Shown here piece after piece: positions 6,197 through 7,432 of a stretch of 7,432 bases of DNA. How positions within the stretch are numbered: position 1 is the first letter of the stretch; each line of letters begins with the position of its first letter. The stretch is from contig CANDYP010000073.1 in NCBI GenBank assembly GCA_947425005.1, forward strand, positions 1 to 7,432, written 5' to 3'. The notes beneath the pieces are model-generated. The model did no database searches. It saw only the letters and a program-made list of their open reading frames with translations, and was not told the origin of the DNA. A program made the position numbers and the translations under genes. This DNA is from Rickettsiales bacterium. GTDB taxonomy: Bacteria; Pseudomonadota; Alphaproteobacteria; Rickettsiales; UBA1997.

Positions 6197-6230
6197 AAAC
6201 CCCCCTACCCCCCTTGTCAGGGGGGCTTAG
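6197..6230 (-). repeat. C6/G6 palindromic repeat, copy 2 (inverted)
   Basis: This is the exact reverse complement of copy 1: AAA, six C (6200-6205), TA, six C (6208-6213), TTGTCA, six G (6220-6225), CTTAG. Together with copy 1 it encloses an A/T-rich core of about 49 bases, so the pair could fold into one long hairpin. It ends 45 bases before the gap start codon. Confidence 0.95.
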
Positions 6231-6275
6231 CCGGAGGACTCTATTTGCCCCCAATCAATCAATTAACAAATTAAA

Positions 6276-7283
6276 ATGACCATCCGTGTTGCCATTAATG
6301 GCCTAGGCAGAATTGGCCGCTGCGTTACTCGTGCAATTTTTGAAGATCCAAAATATTCCGACATCGAACTCGTCGCCGTTAACGGACCAGCTCCAGCAGA
6401 GACTCAAAAGCATCTCTTAAAATATGATTCCATCCACGGTCGCTTTTCCAAATCAGTCGAAATCGCAGAAAATTTTTTAGTAATTGACGGCAAAAAAGTT
6501 CGTCTTTTCGGCGAAAGAGATCCAAAAAAATTGCCTTGGGGCGATTTAAAAATTGACGTCGTACTCGAATGCACCGGCGCTTTCACGCAGTACGCTGACG
6601 CTCACCAACACATTGATGCCGGCGCCAAAAAAGTAATCATCTCCGCACCCGCCAAAGAAGATTCGGTTAAAACAATCGTTTACGGCGTTAACGACAACAC
6701 CCTCAACGCCGACGACAAAGTATTTTCTGTTGGCTCTTGCACCACGAACTGCCTGGCTCCAATCGCCAAAGCTCTTAACGACGCCATCGGAATTGAAAAA
6801 GGTTTCATGACCACAATTCACGCCTACACCAACGACCAAAATGTCGTTGACAATTCCCACAAAGATTTACGCCGCGCCCGTGCCTGCGCCATGTCGATGA
6901 TCCCAACTTCAACCGGCGCCGCAAAAGCCATCGGTTTAGTTCTGCCGGAATTGAAAGGTAAATTAGATGGCGGCGCCATCCGCGTGCCAACGGCCAACGT
7001 CTCGATGGTTGATTTGAATTTCATCGCCAAGCGCGACACCACCAAAGAAGAGATCAACGACGTAGTCAGAAAAGCCGCTACCGTCGGCCGCATGAAAGAA
7101 GTTTTGCAAATTGTTGACGAGCCTCTGGTGTCAATCGACTTCAACCACACCGGTTTCAGCTCTTGCTTCGACACCACTCAAACCAAAGTAATGGGTGGAA
7201 ATTTTGTGAAAGTTGCTTCGTGGTACGACAATGAGTGGGCCTTCTCACTTCGCATGTTGGATGTGACTGCACTGCTGAAGTAA
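6276..7283 (+). CDS. gap: Glyceraldehyde-3-phosphate dehydrogenase, type I, probably NADP-accepting
   Basis: The 335-residue enzyme converts glyceraldehyde 3-phosphate and phosphate to 1,3-bisphosphoglycerate in the cytosol. The Rossmann motif NGLGRIGR is at 8-15. The catalytic cysteine C155 is in SCTTNC (154-159), and the catalytic H182 is in HAYTNDQ (182-188). The phosphate-binding segment TSTGAAKA is at 211-218 and WYDNEW at 316-321, so the enzyme is complete and should be active. The coenzyme site is unusual. The aspartate that normally follows N36 in VAVND is G37, and the Leu-Pro of DLPHKDLRRAR is N193-S194. Changes at these three positions are linked to NADP use in chloroplast and GapB-type enzymes. 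Erythrose-4-phosphate dehydrogenase is less likely because the standard HAYTNDQ and TSTGAA motifs are present. No Shine-Dalgarno sequence is positioned at the ATG. Repeat pairs stand on both sides of the gene. Confidence 0.97.
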   Translation: MTIRVAINGLGRIGRCVTRAIFEDPKYSDIELVAVNGPAPAETQKHLLKYDSIHGRFSKSVEIAENFLVIDGKKVRLFGERDPKKLPWGDLKIDVVLECTGAFTQYADAHQHIDAGAKKVIISAPAKEDSVKTIVYGVNDNTLNADDKVFSVGSCTTNCLAPIAKALNDAIGIEKGFMTTIHAYTNDQNVVDNSHKDLRRARACAMSMIPTSTGAAKAIGLVLPELKGKLDGGAIRVPTANVSMVDLNFIAKRDTTKEEINDVVRKAATVGRMKEVLQIVDEPLVSIDFNHTGFSSCFDTTQTKVMGGNFVKVASWYDNEWAFSLRMLDVTALLK

Positions 7284-7352
7284 ATTCTCAGAACCTGTCA
7301 AGCCACACACCCTGCCGCTGGATGGGGGGGGTTAGTCTGAGTTCGGGACAAG

Positions 7353-7386
7353 AAACCCCCCTACCCCCCCCTTGTCAGGGGGGCTT
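7353..7386 (-). repeat. C6/G6 palindromic repeat, copy 3 (inverted)
   Basis: Same unit and orientation as copy 2: AAA, six C (7356-7361), TA, then eight C (7364-7371) instead of six, TTGTCA, six G (7378-7383), CTT. The C8 run suggests slippage or a read error in a homopolymer. It pairs with copy 4 across a 16-base spacer (7387-7402) centred on the palindrome GAGCTC (7392-7397). Confidence 0.93.
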
Positions 7387-7394
7387 TGTCCGAG

Positions 7395-7432
7395 CTCGAT
7401 CCAAGCCCCCCTGACAAGGGGGGTAGGGGGGT
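7395..7432 (+). repeat. C6/G6 palindromic repeat, copy 4, cut by the window end
   Basis: CTCGATC, then CAAG, six C (7406-7411), TGACAA, six G (7418-7423), TA, six G (7426-7431), T at the last base. It is in the same orientation as copy 1 and shares its CTCGATC lead-in, differing by one base just before AAG. The unit continues past the window. Confidence 0.93.

Noticed and set aside
6233..6238. GGAGGA as a ribosome binding site for gap
   Set aside because: It is 37 bases from the ATG, far beyond working distance, and no alternative in-frame start lies near it; the GAPDH N-terminus at 6276 is standard.
6214..6247. TTGTCA in copy 2 as the -35 box of a gap promoter
   Set aside because: The nearest -10-like TATTTG begins 22 bases downstream, too far for a standard promoter.
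6096..7432. CRISPR array
   Set aside because: The four repeat copies are in alternating orientation, unevenly spaced and separated by a complete gene, which does not fit a direct-repeat and spacer array.

Overview
The window looks like a piece of chromosome from an A+T-rich alphaproteobacterium. The evidence is the alphaproteobacterial-type TolA C-terminal domain, an IalB-family periplasmic protein, a TAXI-type solute-binding protein and an alphaproteobacterial-style TolR. Several of these families occur together in Rickettsiales-like or other host-associated lineages, but that placement is inference. Most genes lack a Shine-Dalgarno sequence and start after A/T-rich leaders. The + strand carries more C than G across the right-hand two thirds, whichever way the genes point.

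Layout. Positions 1-90 may hold the last codons of a gene entering from the left. A strong bidirectional rho-independent terminator (91-129) follows. Next is a minus-strand TAXI solute-binding protein (169-1140). A 572-bp gap (1141-1712) holds a TTGACA promoter candidate and a G+C-richer stretch of unknown nature. A tightly packed plus-strand cluster runs from 1713 to 4900: a dicarboxylate/amino-acid:cation symporter, lolA, tolR and tolA. A 60-residue unknown protein follows (5003-5185), converging on a minus-strand three-helix membrane protein (5213-5539). The start codon of that gene abuts the start codon of an ialB-like gene (5540-6091). The gap gene (6276-7283) is bracketed by copies of a C6/G6 palindromic repeat.

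Functional themes. The cluster is largely about the cell envelope. LolA carries lipoproteins to the outer membrane. TolR and TolA are two parts of the proton-driven Tol-Pal machine that braces the outer membrane during division; TolQ, TolB and Pal are not in the window. The symporter and the TAXI protein point to uptake of organic acids or amino acids. The gap product is a catalytically intact GAPDH whose three classical NAD-selectivity positions are all changed, suggesting use of NADP or of both coenzymes.

The items most worth a second look are the paired inverted G/C-tract repeats around gap, the GAPDH coenzyme-site substitutions, and the zero-base divergent gene pair with start codons fused in CATATG. 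No CRISPR array, tRNA, rRNA, transposase or recognisable new defence system was seen.
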